Assembly (NCBI RefSeq): GCF_009796805.1
Contig: NZ_CP047029.1
Coordinates: forward strand, 2,902,001-2,966,000
Direction of reading: 5' to 3'
Source: Algibacter sp. L1A34
GTDB taxonomy: Bacteria; Bacteroidota; Bacteroidia; Flavobacteriales; Flavobacteriaceae
Length of the DNA: 64,000 nucleotides
Part shown: in pieces, positions 37,688 through 46,388 of the stretch
How positions within the stretch are numbered: position 1 is the stretch's first letter
Layout of the letters: each line of letters begins with the position of its first letter
Made by a program: the position numbers and the translations under genes
The notes under the pieces: model-generated
Database searches by the model: none
What the model was told of the DNA's origin: nothing
Seen by the model: only the letters and a program-made list of their open reading frames with translations

Positions 37688-38119
37688 TTAGTTTCTTGTC
37701 ATGTTCGACCAAGAAAATCCTCCGCAGCCATTCTCTAAATCACTTGAATCTGAAGGTTCTTCCGTGCTTTCAATTTCCAATTGAGATTCAGCATCATAAA
37801 ATGATTGACAATAATTAAAAGTATCTGCTGTTATATTTGTGAATACAAATTTGCTATATAAATTTGGGTTATAAGCATCATCGGCATCGTTTTGACAAAT
37901 CACATAATTATCACCTACAGCCACGATAGTATAAGTACTATAAGGCGATTCTATAGTTTCATTAGTAAAGATATAAACTTCGTCATAATTAGATGTCCAA
38001 GTTCCTGATATTTCACTAATTAAGTCACTATTATCTCCATTATCATCATCCGAGTCACAAGAGGTTACTAGTGAGAAACTCAATAGCATTGTTAAATAAA
38101 TTAATTTTTTTAGTTTCAT
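37688..38119 (-). CDS. Small lipoprotein of unknown function
   Basis: 143 residues. A signal peptide with lipobox 'SLVTSC' (Cys about 21) and the acidic linker 'DSDDDNGDNSD' are followed by about 105 residues of probable beta structure ('GTWTSNYDEVYIFTNETI', 'YTIVAVGDNYVICQND', 'YSKFVFTNITADTFNYCQS'). This layout suggests a lipocalin-like or small barrel domain. A cysteine pair near the C-terminus ('LENGCGGFSW') may be disulfide-bonded with Cys residues in the middle. I do not recognise a family. It stands alone in an otherwise gene-poor stretch with hairpins downstream. Likely anchored in the outer membrane or exported to the surface. Confidence 0.7.
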   Translation of the reverse strand: MKLKKLIYLTMLLSFSLVTSCDSDDDNGDNSDLISEISGTWTSNYDEVYIFTNETIESPYSTYTIVAVGDNYVICQNDADDAYNPNLYSKFVFTNITADTFNYCQSFYDAESQLEIESTEEPSDSSDLENGCGGFSWSNMTRN

Positions 38120-38803
38120 TTTTTTTGTAATATTAAATTGATTTATAGTTATTTAAATATGTAATGGGCCAAGTTATCAATTTTATATAATATAGACAAG
38201 AAGTACTTTTATTTCATTTACTTGATACGTATTCAGAGATAAAATATATATTGGTTTTCTTTAAAAAAAAAGGAGGGAATTGAAGTACCTATTTTGCAAT
38301 CCCATAAATTAATATTATCAATAAATTTTTTTTATCTTTTATCAAGAGTTTTTATATTAAAATATTCTATAGCCATAATTTGTAATAAACTTGAAATAAG
38401 AGTTTTGTATAGAGAAATCTACTGTTTTCTTTATTGAGTCAATATCAGTGAAAATGCTTTATCTAATAATGTTAAAGTTAGAATACGTCTTTTTAAATTC
38501 CCACTAATTTTGGGGTATAAAATTGCTTTAATATTTTATATCGTGGATTAAATGTTTTTTTATTTTCATAGGTGTAATTAATTATTGGTTTTGGAGACTA
38601 AAGTAACATTGTTTCAATTTTTTGTATCGTAGGTTAAATAAACTTATTTAATATTTTAAGAGTGACAAACATGCTTTTTATTATAATAAAAGCTTGAGAT
38701 AGAGGTGTAATTAGGAATATTATATTTTAGTTTTTTATTCGATATAATGTTTAGTTAACAGGTAGTTATATTAAGAGAGTTAATCTAATTAACCATAAAA
38801 TTT
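38120..38803. other. 684-bp AT-rich region with short direct repeats before the adenylating-enzyme gene
   Basis: No gene seen. Two imperfect direct repeats occur: TATCGTGGATTAAAT (38539-38553) and TATCGTAGGTTAAAT (38625-38639), 86 bp apart; and AGGTGTAATTA at 38570-38580 and 38703-38713. They may be regulatory sites for the downstream operon or relics of an insertion; nothing identifies them. Confidence 0.45.
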
Positions 38804-40111
38804 ATGAACATACTAAATAAGCTTAGAAATGTTGCTTTTTGGACAATAGATTCAATGAAAGGTGGTAGTGTAAAAAAAGATTTTAAAGACCTTGAGCAAA
38901 TATTTAGTAATTCCTCTTTTTCATCATTACAAAAACATCAAGAACCTATCTTAGATAAATTGTTGCAAATGGCCGTATATAACTCTGATTATTACTCGAG
39001 TTATAAAAACTTTAAAAGTCTAAAAGATTTTCCTGTGGTTAATAAATTAATTATAAAAGATAATTTTAATAAAATGACCTTTTATGATGAAGATAAAGCG
39101 TTTATACCTGTTAAAACTAGTGGGTCTACTGGAGCTCCATTTAAAATTTATCAAACTAAAAGAAAAAAAATAAGAAATACTGCAGATACCCTATATTTTG
39201 CAAAACTAGCAGGTTTTACGCTTGGTGAAAAACTATTATACTTAAGGCTATGGGCAGCATATTATAAAAAATCAAAAATTATATCATGGTTTCAAAACAC
39301 AGAGCAATTAGATGTTAGTGACTTAAATGATATCTATACAAAAACCTTACTTGATAGGTTACAAAAGGATAAATCTGTTAAAGGGTGGATTGGGTATCCG
39401 TCTGGTTTTGATGTTATTTGTAATTATCTTGATAGAGTTAATGCCAAACCGTTAGAATGTAATATTAAATCTATTATTGCTATTGCGGAAGGGCTTAGTC
39501 CTGAAATAAAATCTAAAATGGAATATTATTTTAAGGCACCAACCGTATCTAGATATTCTAACGTTGAAAATGGAATTATAGCACAGCAAATGCCAGATGA
39601 TGATTGTTTTAGAATAAATTGGGGAAGTTATATTGTCGAAATTTTAGATTTAGAAAAAGATATTCCCGTTAAAGATGGAGAAATTGGCCGTATTATAGTT
39701 ACAGATCTCTATAATTTAGCAACACCAATGATTCGTTATGATACTGGTGATATTGGTGCCTTTGAGAATAATACAAATACTCCAAATAGCATTCCGAAAC
39801 TAAAGAGTATTCAAGGTAGAAAAATGGACGCTTTATACAAAACAAATGGAGATATGCTAAATCCTTTTACCATGCACGCCTATGTTTACGATTTTCCTGA
39901 AATAAAACAATTACAATTTATACAGCACGAGGAGAAAAAATATGAAATAAAAGTTAATACCGATGTAAAGTTTGTAAACGAAGCGGCATTAACAGATAAG
40001 TTTAGGAACGATATAGGAAAAGATGCACTTATTGAAATAAGTTATGTAAATGAAATTCCTAGCCTTAAATCTGGAAAAAGAAAAATATCAATCAATCTGT
40101 GTAAAAAATAA
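38804..40111 (+). CDS. PaaK/CapK-like adenylate-forming enzyme
   Basis: 435 residues, related to phenylacetate-CoA ligases and to CapK-type proteins of polysaccharide clusters. The phosphate-binding loop reads 'VKTSGSTGAPFKI' (about 101-113). 'RYSNVENGIIAQQ' matches the second adenylation motif and 'ATPMIRYDTGDIG' the A7-like motif with the conserved Asp. A C-terminal lid ('LKSIQGRKMDAL') includes 'SLKSGKRKISINL' at the end. It should activate a carboxylic acid as acyl-AMP and pass it to an amine, thiol or CoA; the acid is not known. It is followed 3 bp later by an ATP-grasp gene, so the two very likely act in one pathway. Confidence 0.85.
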   Translation: MNILNKLRNVAFWTIDSMKGGSVKKDFKDLEQIFSNSSFSSLQKHQEPILDKLLQMAVYNSDYYSSYKNFKSLKDFPVVNKLIIKDNFNKMTFYDEDKAFIPVKTSGSTGAPFKIYQTKRKKIRNTADTLYFAKLAGFTLGEKLLYLRLWAAYYKKSKIISWFQNTEQLDVSDLNDIYTKTLLDRLQKDKSVKGWIGYPSGFDVICNYLDRVNAKPLECNIKSIIAIAEGLSPEIKSKMEYYFKAPTVSRYSNVENGIIAQQMPDDDCFRINWGSYIVEILDLEKDIPVKDGEIGRIIVTDLYNLATPMIRYDTGDIGAFENNTNTPNSIPKLKSIQGRKMDALYKTNGDMLNPFTMHAYVYDFPEIKQLQFIQHEEKKYEIKVNTDVKFVNEAALTDKFRNDIGKDALIEISYVNEIPSLKSGKRKISINLCKK

Positions 40112-40114
40112 TAA

Positions 40115-41134
40115 ATGGAGCGAATAAATATATTATTTACATGTGCAGGGAGAAGAAATTACCTTATTAATTATTTTAAGGAAGCCTTACAAGGAAACGG
40201 AATTGTTATTGCTGCAGATATGCAAGCAAATGCACCTGCTTTAGTGGATGCGGATATATCTGTAACTGTTCCTAGTATATTTTCAGATAACTACATCTCC
40301 AAATTAAAAAATATATGTATTGCCCACAAAGTAGATGCCATTATATCCTTAAACGATTTAGAGTTGCCTATTTTATCTAAACATAAGAATGAGTTTAAAA
40401 AGATAGGAACTAAAATTATAATATCTGATGAATTAGTTATCGATATTGCTTTTGATAAATGGAAAACGTATCAATTTTTAACTTCAAATAAGTTATTATC
40501 ACCTAAGACATATATTGACCTAAGCGAAACTCTTAAAGACTTAGAAGCGAATAAAATAAATTTCCCTTTAGTTTTAAAGCCAAGATGGGGAAGCGCATCT
40601 ATAGGTGTTGACGTTGTCGAAAATAAGGAAGAACTTATGCTTTCTTATAAATTACTAGAAATTAAACTTTCTCGATCGATATTAAATAGCGCAAGTTTTG
40701 TAGATATTAATAGCGCTATTTTAATTCAAGAAAAAGTAGGAGGAAAGGAGTTTGGAATGGATATTTTGAATGATTTTGATGGAAATTATTATGGTTCTTT
40801 TATAAGAGAAAAGCTTTCAATGAGATGTGGAGAAACCGATAAAGCCAAATCTATAATAAGCACTGAAATTAGTAAAATTGGTGAAGTTGTTTCAGAAAAT
40901 TTACGACATATTGGCACCTTGGATTGTGATGTTTTTGTTGACGGTAATAAAATTTATGTTTTAGAGTTTAATCCTAGGTTTGGCGGTGGTTATCCGTTCT
41001 CTCATGAGGCAGGTATAAATACTGCAGCAATATATGTGGAATGGATTAAAGGTGGTAATAATATTGATAAGTTTAATAATTATAGAGATAATATTGTGTT
41101 TTCTAAGTGTGATAGATTAATAAGTGTTTCTTAA
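40115..41134 (+). CDS. ATP-grasp ligase (carbamoyl-phosphate-synthase-like)
   Basis: 339 residues. The N-terminal Rossmann-like pre-ATP-grasp domain starts 'INILFTCAGRRNYLINYFKEA'. The ATP-grasp core has 'FPLVLKPRWGSASIGVDVV' (about 152-170, conserved Lys and glycine loop), 'ILIQEKVGGKEFGMDIL' and the metal-binding end 'VLEFNPRFGGGYPFSHEAGI'. Enzymes of this type join a carboxylate to an amine through an acyl phosphate; in surface-glycan or natural-product loci they decorate sugars with amino acids or build short peptides. It begins 3 bp after the adenylating enzyme. The pair is flanked by 684 and 420 bp of gene-free DNA, like a transferred cassette. Substrates unknown. Confidence 0.87.
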   Translation: MERINILFTCAGRRNYLINYFKEALQGNGIVIAADMQANAPALVDADISVTVPSIFSDNYISKLKNICIAHKVDAIISLNDLELPILSKHKNEFKKIGTKIIISDELVIDIAFDKWKTYQFLTSNKLLSPKTYIDLSETLKDLEANKINFPLVLKPRWGSASIGVDVVENKEELMLSYKLLEIKLSRSILNSASFVDINSAILIQEKVGGKEFGMDILNDFDGNYYGSFIREKLSMRCGETDKAKSIISTEISKIGEVVSENLRHIGTLDCDVFVDGNKIYVLEFNPRFGGGYPFSHEAGINTAAIYVEWIKGGNNIDKFNNYRDNIVFSKCDRLISVS

Positions 41135-41554
41135 TAAAACTTGTTCTTCTATTGATTTTTTGTTTATGAAGCTTAATCTTTCAAGGTTTCATGTTTATAT
41201 GAATTTGTTATGTTATTTTGAAACAATATATTTAGATTAATAAATAGCACAAAAGGACTAAAATAAGTTATTGCTTAATGTATTCAATTTCTAATCTTTT
41301 TTGATAAAATTTGTTATTCCTAAAAAAATATTAACTCTCAGTTTTTCTTGCTTTCCCAAGGTATAATACCGAATTTCGACTTTGATATCTTTCACTTTAA
41401 AAAATAGTATCTTAGCTTTATAGATGAAATAAAAAGAATTAATCAATGACTACTAAAAATAATAATGAGCAATTTAGCAGACAGTAAACTTAGATTAAGT
41501 GGAGTGTCCTAGATTTTCTTTGGTAGGTATTGATAATCAGTATAAAAATATAAT
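41135..41554. other. Intergenic spacer before the xanthine dehydrogenase locus
   Basis: 420 bp, AT-rich. A 13-codon frame (41446-41487) is too short to support. No consensus promoter or terminator was found. Confidence 0.5.
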
Positions 41555-42964
41555 ATGATAACCTTCATACTAAATAACAAAACCATTAAAACATCGGAAC
41601 ATTCCGGAATGACCTTATTGGATTTTGTGCGTTATCAACAGCGTCTCACAGGAACCAAAATTGGTTGTCGTGAAGGTGATTGTGGTGCTTGCACTCTTTT
41701 AGTTGGAACGTTAACAAACAATACAATAACATACCAAAGTATCACGTCATGTATTTCTCCATTAGGAAATGCTCACGGCAAACATATTGTAACAGTTGAA
41801 GGTACTAATCTTAAAAATAAATTAACCACAGCTCAAGAAGCCATGAAAGCAAATTACGCCACACAATGCGGATTTTGTACACCTGGTTTTGTGGTTTCTT
41901 TAACTGGTTTTGCTTTGTCAAATTCTGAAAACAATTGCAGTAATGCAATAGATGCCATTAGCGGAAATATTTGTAGATGTACAGGCTATAAATCAATTGA
42001 AAAAGCCGCACATCAAGTAGTTAAAAAACTAGAGGGTAAAGAAAAAAAATCTTTTAAATGGCTTATTGAAAATGAATTTATTCCTGAGTATTTTGAAAGT
42101 ATTCCACAGCGTTTAAAAGATATCGAGGCTAAAGATTTAAATCAACGAAAAGGAAAATATGTTTCTGGGGGAACGGATTTATATGTGCAACAAGCGGATC
42201 ATTTAGCAGATAATGCTATTCACCTTATTGCCGAAAAAGACTATTTAAAAGGTGTTATTATTGATAATGGTATTTGCACAATTGGTGTAAATACTACCGT
42301 TTCCGATTTATGGAATCATAAAGCATTAAACACCAGTTTGCCAAACTTAAAAAAGCATTTGAAATTGGTGTCTTCAGAACAAATTAGAAATATGGCTTCC
42401 TTAGGTGGGAATTTAGTTAATGCATCTCCAATTGGTGACATGACCATTTTCTTTTTGGCTCTTAATAGTAATATTACTATTCTAGATTCTGAAGAAAAAG
42501 AACGTACAATCCGACTTAAAAACTTCTATCAAGGTTATAAAACATACGATTTAAAAGATAACGAACTTCTTAAAACTATTAGCTTTAAGTTACCAGCAAA
42601 ACATTCTTTTTTTAATTTTGAAAAAGTCTGCAAACGAACGCATTTAGATATTGCGAGTGTTAATTCTGCAATACATATTTCTGTAGAAAACAAAAAAATT
42701 ACCGAAGCGCACATTTCTATAGGAGGTGTTGCTGCTATTCCGAAGTATGTACACGAGACTTCTGCATTCTTAATAGGAAAATCATTGACTTCAGAAACGA
42801 TATTAGAAGCCAATGACATACTTCAAAAAGAGATCGCTCCTATTAGTGATGTTCGTGGCATAACAGACTACAAACGTTTACTAGCTAGACAATTATTTTT
42901 TGCGCATTTCACAGAGTTATTTCCAAGTAATTTCACTTTAAACGATTTTGTTCAGCATGCATAA
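41555..42964 (+). CDS. xdhA: Xanthine dehydrogenase small subunit (2Fe-2S and FAD)
   Basis: 469 residues with both small-subunit modules fused. Residues about 1-85 are a plant-type [2Fe-2S] ferredoxin ('GCREGDCGACTLL'); 85-165 the second [2Fe-2S] helical domain ('CGFCTPGFVV', 'GNICRCTGYKSI'); and 190-460 the FAD domain ('ASLGGNLVNASPIGDM' binds FAD, then the CO-dehydrogenase flavoprotein C-terminal part). It takes electrons from the molybdenum centre of XdhB during oxidation of hypoxanthine/xanthine to urate and passes them to NAD+ or another acceptor. Start ATG at 41555; the end overlaps xdhB by 8 bp. Confidence 0.94.
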   Translation: MITFILNNKTIKTSEHSGMTLLDFVRYQQRLTGTKIGCREGDCGACTLLVGTLTNNTITYQSITSCISPLGNAHGKHIVTVEGTNLKNKLTTAQEAMKANYATQCGFCTPGFVVSLTGFALSNSENNCSNAIDAISGNICRCTGYKSIEKAAHQVVKKLEGKEKKSFKWLIENEFIPEYFESIPQRLKDIEAKDLNQRKGKYVSGGTDLYVQQADHLADNAIHLIAEKDYLKGVIIDNGICTIGVNTTVSDLWNHKALNTSLPNLKKHLKLVSSEQIRNMASLGGNLVNASPIGDMTIFFLALNSNITILDSEEKERTIRLKNFYQGYKTYDLKDNELLKTISFKLPAKHSFFNFEKVCKRTHLDIASVNSAIHISVENKKITEAHISIGGVAAIPKYVHETSAFLIGKSLTSETILEANDILQKEIAPISDVRGITDYKRLLARQLFFAHFTELFPSNFTLNDFVQHA

Positions 42965-45284
42965 AAATAAAGAAAATAAAATCTTAGAGTCTAAATTAAA
43001 TAAAGTTTCAATCGCTTTAAAACAGAGCATTAAAAACTTAGATTCTTATACACATGTCCGTGGTGAATCGCTATATGTAGATGATATAAATATAAGGCAA
43101 GGTACCTTTCATGGCGTTGTTTTTGACTCACCAAAAGCTCACGGAAAAATAAAAAGTATTGATTATTCTAAAGCGGAAGCTTTGGAAGGTGTAGAACGAA
43201 TTTTTACATATAAAGATATTCCTGGAAAAAATGAAATTGGAGGTATAATCGCTGATGAACCGTTATTCGCTGAAGATGAAGTCCATTTCTGGGGAATGCC
43301 AATCGCATTAATTGTTGCAGAATCAGAGTTTATTGCAAGAAAAGCAAGAGGTTTAATCGAAATTAACATTGAAGATTTACCAGTAATTACCACAGCAAAA
43401 GAAGCAAAGGCAAAAGGTAGTTTTATTAATGCTCCAAGATTTTTTAGTTTAGGAGATACTGAGAAAGCATTTCAGGAATGCGAATATGTTTTTGAAGGCG
43501 AAACGTTTTCAAACGGTCAGGAACATTTATATATCGAGGCACAGGGCGCTTACGCGGAGCCTTTAGAAAATGGTAATATAAAAGTAACTTCGTCTACGCA
43601 AGGACCAACTTCTGTACAGAAAACAATTGCGCAAGTTTTGGGAGTTGCGATGCATAAAATTGAAGTAGACGTAACGCGTCTTGGTGGTGGTTTTGGAGGT
43701 AAAGAAGACCAAGCAACACCATGGGCTGTAATGGCTGCTTTGGCAACGTATCATTTAAGTCAATCTGTAAAATTGATATTGAATCGTCATGACGATTTAC
43801 GCATGACAGGAAAACGTCATCCTTATGAAAGCACGTATAAAATCGGACTTTCAAAAGGCTTAAAAATTCTAGCCTACCAAACGGAATTTTTACAAAATTC
43901 TGGAGCAGCAGCAGATTTATCTCCTGCAATTGCAGAACGCACATTATTTCATGCTACCAATAGTTATTATGTGCCAAATGTGACCACAAAAGTATTGAGT
44001 TGTAAAACTAATTTACCTCCAAACACAGCGTTTCGTGGTTTTGGTGGACCACAAGGTATGTTTGTTATTGAGTCTGCTATTGCAAAAGCAGCACATGAAA
44101 TTGGTGTGAGCGCAAAACAAATTCAAGAAATTAATTTATTAGATGAAGATGATACCTTTTCTTATGGACAAATTGCTGAAAAAGTAGAAGCAAAAAACAC
44201 ATGGAATTCTGCTAAAAATATATTTAGTAGTGATGCTTTAGAACAAGAGGTTGCAGAATTCAACAGAAACAATAGGTCATTCAAAAAAGGCTTATCGTTT
44301 ATGCCAATTACTTTTGGTATTTCTTTTACCAATACACCAATGAATCACGCTCGTGCTTTGGTTCATATTTATTTAGATGGAAGCATAGGTATTAGTACTG
44401 CTGCTGTAGAAATGGGTCAAGGTGTCAACACCAAAATGATGCAAATTGCTGCGGATGTATTTTCCGTTTCTATTGAAAAAATAAAGATTGAAACCACTAA
44501 TACAACTAGAGTTGCAAATACCTCACCTTCTGCCGCGAGTTCTACTGCAGATTTAAACGGAAAAGCAACTTTAATGGCTTGTAATTCACTTTTAGAACGA
44601 TTGAAAATAGTAGTTTCCGAAGATTTAGATGTTTCCGAAGAAGATAATATTACTTTAAAAGAGGAAGTTGTTTTTGTTAATGGACAGAAATCTGAATTAT
44701 CATGGACTGAGCTCATCAGTAGTGCCATGATAAAACGTGTGGCCTTAACGGAAAATGCACATTATGCAACACCAGAAATTCACTTTGATAAAACAAAAGA
44801 AAAAGGACATCCTTTTGCCTATCATGTTTATGGAACAGCTATTACTACGGTAACTATAGATTGTACTCGTGGCACTTACGAATTTGATTCGGTTAAAATT
44901 GTTCACGATTACGGAAAAAGCATGAGTGAAGGTATTGATTTAGGCCAGGTAGAAGGTGCATTAATACAAGGTATTGGCTGGATGACTATGGAAGAAATCG
45001 CATACAATGAAGATGGTAAACTATTGTCTAATGCGTTATCGACTTATAAAATTCCGGATATCTTTTCTGTACCAAAAACAGTAGAAGTTATTCCTGTTGA
45101 AACTGAAGGAAATGACATGGCCATTTTAAAATCTAAAGCAGTTGGAGAGCCACCTTTAATGTATGGAATTGGCGCTTATTTTGCACTTCAAAATGCTATA
45201 AAAGCTTTTAATCCAAATTACGATTTACAATTTCACGCACCAATGACACCAGAGAAAGTGTTAATGAGTTTATATAAAAATTAA
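42957..45284 (+). CDS. xdhB: Xanthine dehydrogenase large, molybdopterin-binding subunit
   Basis: 775 residues from ATG 42957, overlapping xdhA (ATGCATAA). An earlier TTG at 42948 is possible. It carries the molybdopterin cofactor and the substrate site. Visible features: 'HVRGESLYVDDI' at the start, 'GQEHLYIEAQGAYA', 'VDVTRLGGGFGGKE' (molybdopterin contact), 'NTAFRGFGGPQGM' with the substrate Arg, 'VEMGQGVNTKMMQIAA', and near the C-terminus 'SKAVGEPPLMYGIGAYFA' with the catalytic Glu. It works as a heterotetramer with XdhA in the cytoplasm, in purine salvage or breakdown. Confidence 0.95.
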   Translation: MHKNKENKILESKLNKVSIALKQSIKNLDSYTHVRGESLYVDDINIRQGTFHGVVFDSPKAHGKIKSIDYSKAEALEGVERIFTYKDIPGKNEIGGIIADEPLFAEDEVHFWGMPIALIVAESEFIARKARGLIEINIEDLPVITTAKEAKAKGSFINAPRFFSLGDTEKAFQECEYVFEGETFSNGQEHLYIEAQGAYAEPLENGNIKVTSSTQGPTSVQKTIAQVLGVAMHKIEVDVTRLGGGFGGKEDQATPWAVMAALATYHLSQSVKLILNRHDDLRMTGKRHPYESTYKIGLSKGLKILAYQTEFLQNSGAAADLSPAIAERTLFHATNSYYVPNVTTKVLSCKTNLPPNTAFRGFGGPQGMFVIESAIAKAAHEIGVSAKQIQEINLLDEDDTFSYGQIAEKVEAKNTWNSAKNIFSSDALEQEVAEFNRNNRSFKKGLSFMPITFGISFTNTPMNHARALVHIYLDGSIGISTAAVEMGQGVNTKMMQIAADVFSVSIEKIKIETTNTTRVANTSPSAASSTADLNGKATLMACNSLLERLKIVVSEDLDVSEEDNITLKEEVVFVNGQKSELSWTELISSAMIKRVALTENAHYATPEIHFDKTKEKGHPFAYHVYGTAITTVTIDCTRGTYEFDSVKIVHDYGKSMSEGIDLGQVEGALIQGIGWMTMEEIAYNEDGKLLSNALSTYKIPDIFSVPKTVEVIPVETEGNDMAILKSKAVGEPPLMYGIGAYFALQNAIKAFNPNYDLQFHAPMTPEKVLMSLYKN

Positions 45285-45293
45285 AACGTTTAG

Positions 45294-45869
45294 ATGAGTA
45301 TAGAAACAAAAATCAATACACGTATTTTTGAAACATTTCCTAAATTAGTAAGCGAAAGACTATGTTTTAGAGCCTATAAAAAAAGTGATGCAGAAACTCT
45401 TTTAAATATTCGAAGCCATGAAGCGGTTTCCAAGTATATGGATACCAAAATCCCAAAGCATACTGATGATACAGAAAAGAGAATTGAAGGGTATCATAAA
45501 GCATTCAAGAATACCAAAGGAATTACTTGGGCTATTATAGAAAAAAGTAGCAACACACTTATTGGTGATTTCGGAATTTCGCATATTGATAAACAAAATT
45601 CAAGAGGTGAAATTGGTTATATTTTACATCCAGATTCTTGGGGGGAAGGCTATATGACTGAAACTTTAAATATATTAATAGGTTTTGGGTTTAAAAATTT
45701 AAACCTTCATAGTTTTTCAGCAAACGTTAATCTTGAAAATGAAAACTCTAAAGCGCTTTTACTTAAATTTGGATTTAGATTAGAAGCTGTTTTTAGAGAA
45801 AACTTCTATTATGATGGTCAATTTTTGGATAGCGAAATTTATTGCTTAATACAATCAGATTTAAACTAA
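45294..45869 (+). CDS. GNAT N-acetyltransferase (RimJ/RimL-like)
   Basis: 191 residues of the GNAT fold, RimJ/RimL group: 'SERLCFRAYKKSDAETLLNI' opens the domain (about 20-40), 'IGYILHPDSWGEGYMTETL' (about 103-121) is the acetyl-CoA-binding region with a variant of the Q/RxxGxG/A motif, and 'NENSKALLLKFGFRLEAVFRE' is the usual C-terminal block. It should acetylate an amine on a protein or small molecule; the target is unknown. It begins 9 bp after xdhB and is probably cotranscribed with the xdh genes, though no functional link is obvious. Confidence 0.9.
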   Translation: MSIETKINTRIFETFPKLVSERLCFRAYKKSDAETLLNIRSHEAVSKYMDTKIPKHTDDTEKRIEGYHKAFKNTKGITWAIIEKSSNTLIGDFGISHIDKQNSRGEIGYILHPDSWGEGYMTETLNILIGFGFKNLNLHSFSANVNLENENSKALLLKFGFRLEAVFRENFYYDGQFLDSEIYCLIQSDLN

Positions 45870-46365
45870 ACGCCTTATCGCACTACATTATAAAAAGCAG
45901 AATATCCTTAAAGGAGCACTTATTTATAGCGCCGGAGATTCTATTGCAGCGTTATTGTTAGATGAATTTTCTTGGTATCGTATATTAGGAATGATGATGA
46001 TTGGCGCAACATTTTATGCTTTTGAAATTCCAAACTATTTTGATTGGATTGTAAAAAAGACGCAGTTTTTAAAAGGTATTAAAGCAACAGTAACCAAAAC
46101 TGTTTTGGCTATCGCATATTTTAACCCGTTATGGATTGCTAGACACTTATTATTTATTAAGTTGTTTTCTGGCCAGTTTGAAACGATTGGTTTTAATCTT
46201 TTAGAGATTGCCTTTTGGTCATTTTTGGTTAATATTCCTATATCTTTTACAGCAAATTATATTATTCAAAATAGATTTAAACTGAAATGGCGTTTTATGG
46301 GATCTGCTATTTTCTCAGCTATTATGGCGATTTATTATGCTTTAAGTGAGACTTTGTTTAGTTAA
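45868..46365 (+). CDS. Membrane protein of unknown function, start uncertain
   Basis: The frame is open from 45868, and its text 'QNILKGALIYSAGDSIAALLLDEFSWYR' looks like a genuine N-terminus. Yet there is no ATG or GTG before the TTG at 45955, which would remove part of the first conserved segment. An ATC or ATT start, or a lost 5' end, is possible. The visible protein has about four hydrophobic segments ('ILGMMMIGATFYAFEIPNYF', 'TKTVLAIAYFNPLWIARHLLFI', 'LLEIAFWSFLVNIPISFTANYII', 'GSAIFSAIMAIYYAL'). I do not recognise a family. It follows the GNAT gene within the xdh locus and converges with xdhC. Confidence 0.6.
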   Translation, partial: KRLIALHYKKQNILKGALIYSAGDSIAALLLDEFSWYRILGMMMIGATFYAFEIPNYFDWIVKKTQFLKGIKATVTKTVLAIAYFNPLWIARHLLFIKLFSGQFETIGFNLLEIAFWSFLVNIPISFTANYIIQNRFKLKWRFMGSAIFSAIMAIYYALSETLFS

Positions 46366-46388
46366 TATTAATAGATAGCACGATCTTT

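Noticed and set aside
41446-41487. 13-codon frame before xdhA
   Set aside because: Too short, with no ribosome-binding or conservation evidence; could be a leader peptide but nothing supports it.
43163-44728. Several long antisense open frames across xdhB and other genes
   Set aside because: They are shadows of strongly coding genes, with no promoter or family resemblance.
8038-45887. Shared 21-bp sequence CTAAACGsyTTATCGCAyTAC at 8038-8058 and 45867-45887 as an insertion site
   Set aside because: 18 of 21 bases match, but in 64 kb of AT-rich DNA many such pairs are expected by chance, and no flanking structure supports recombination.
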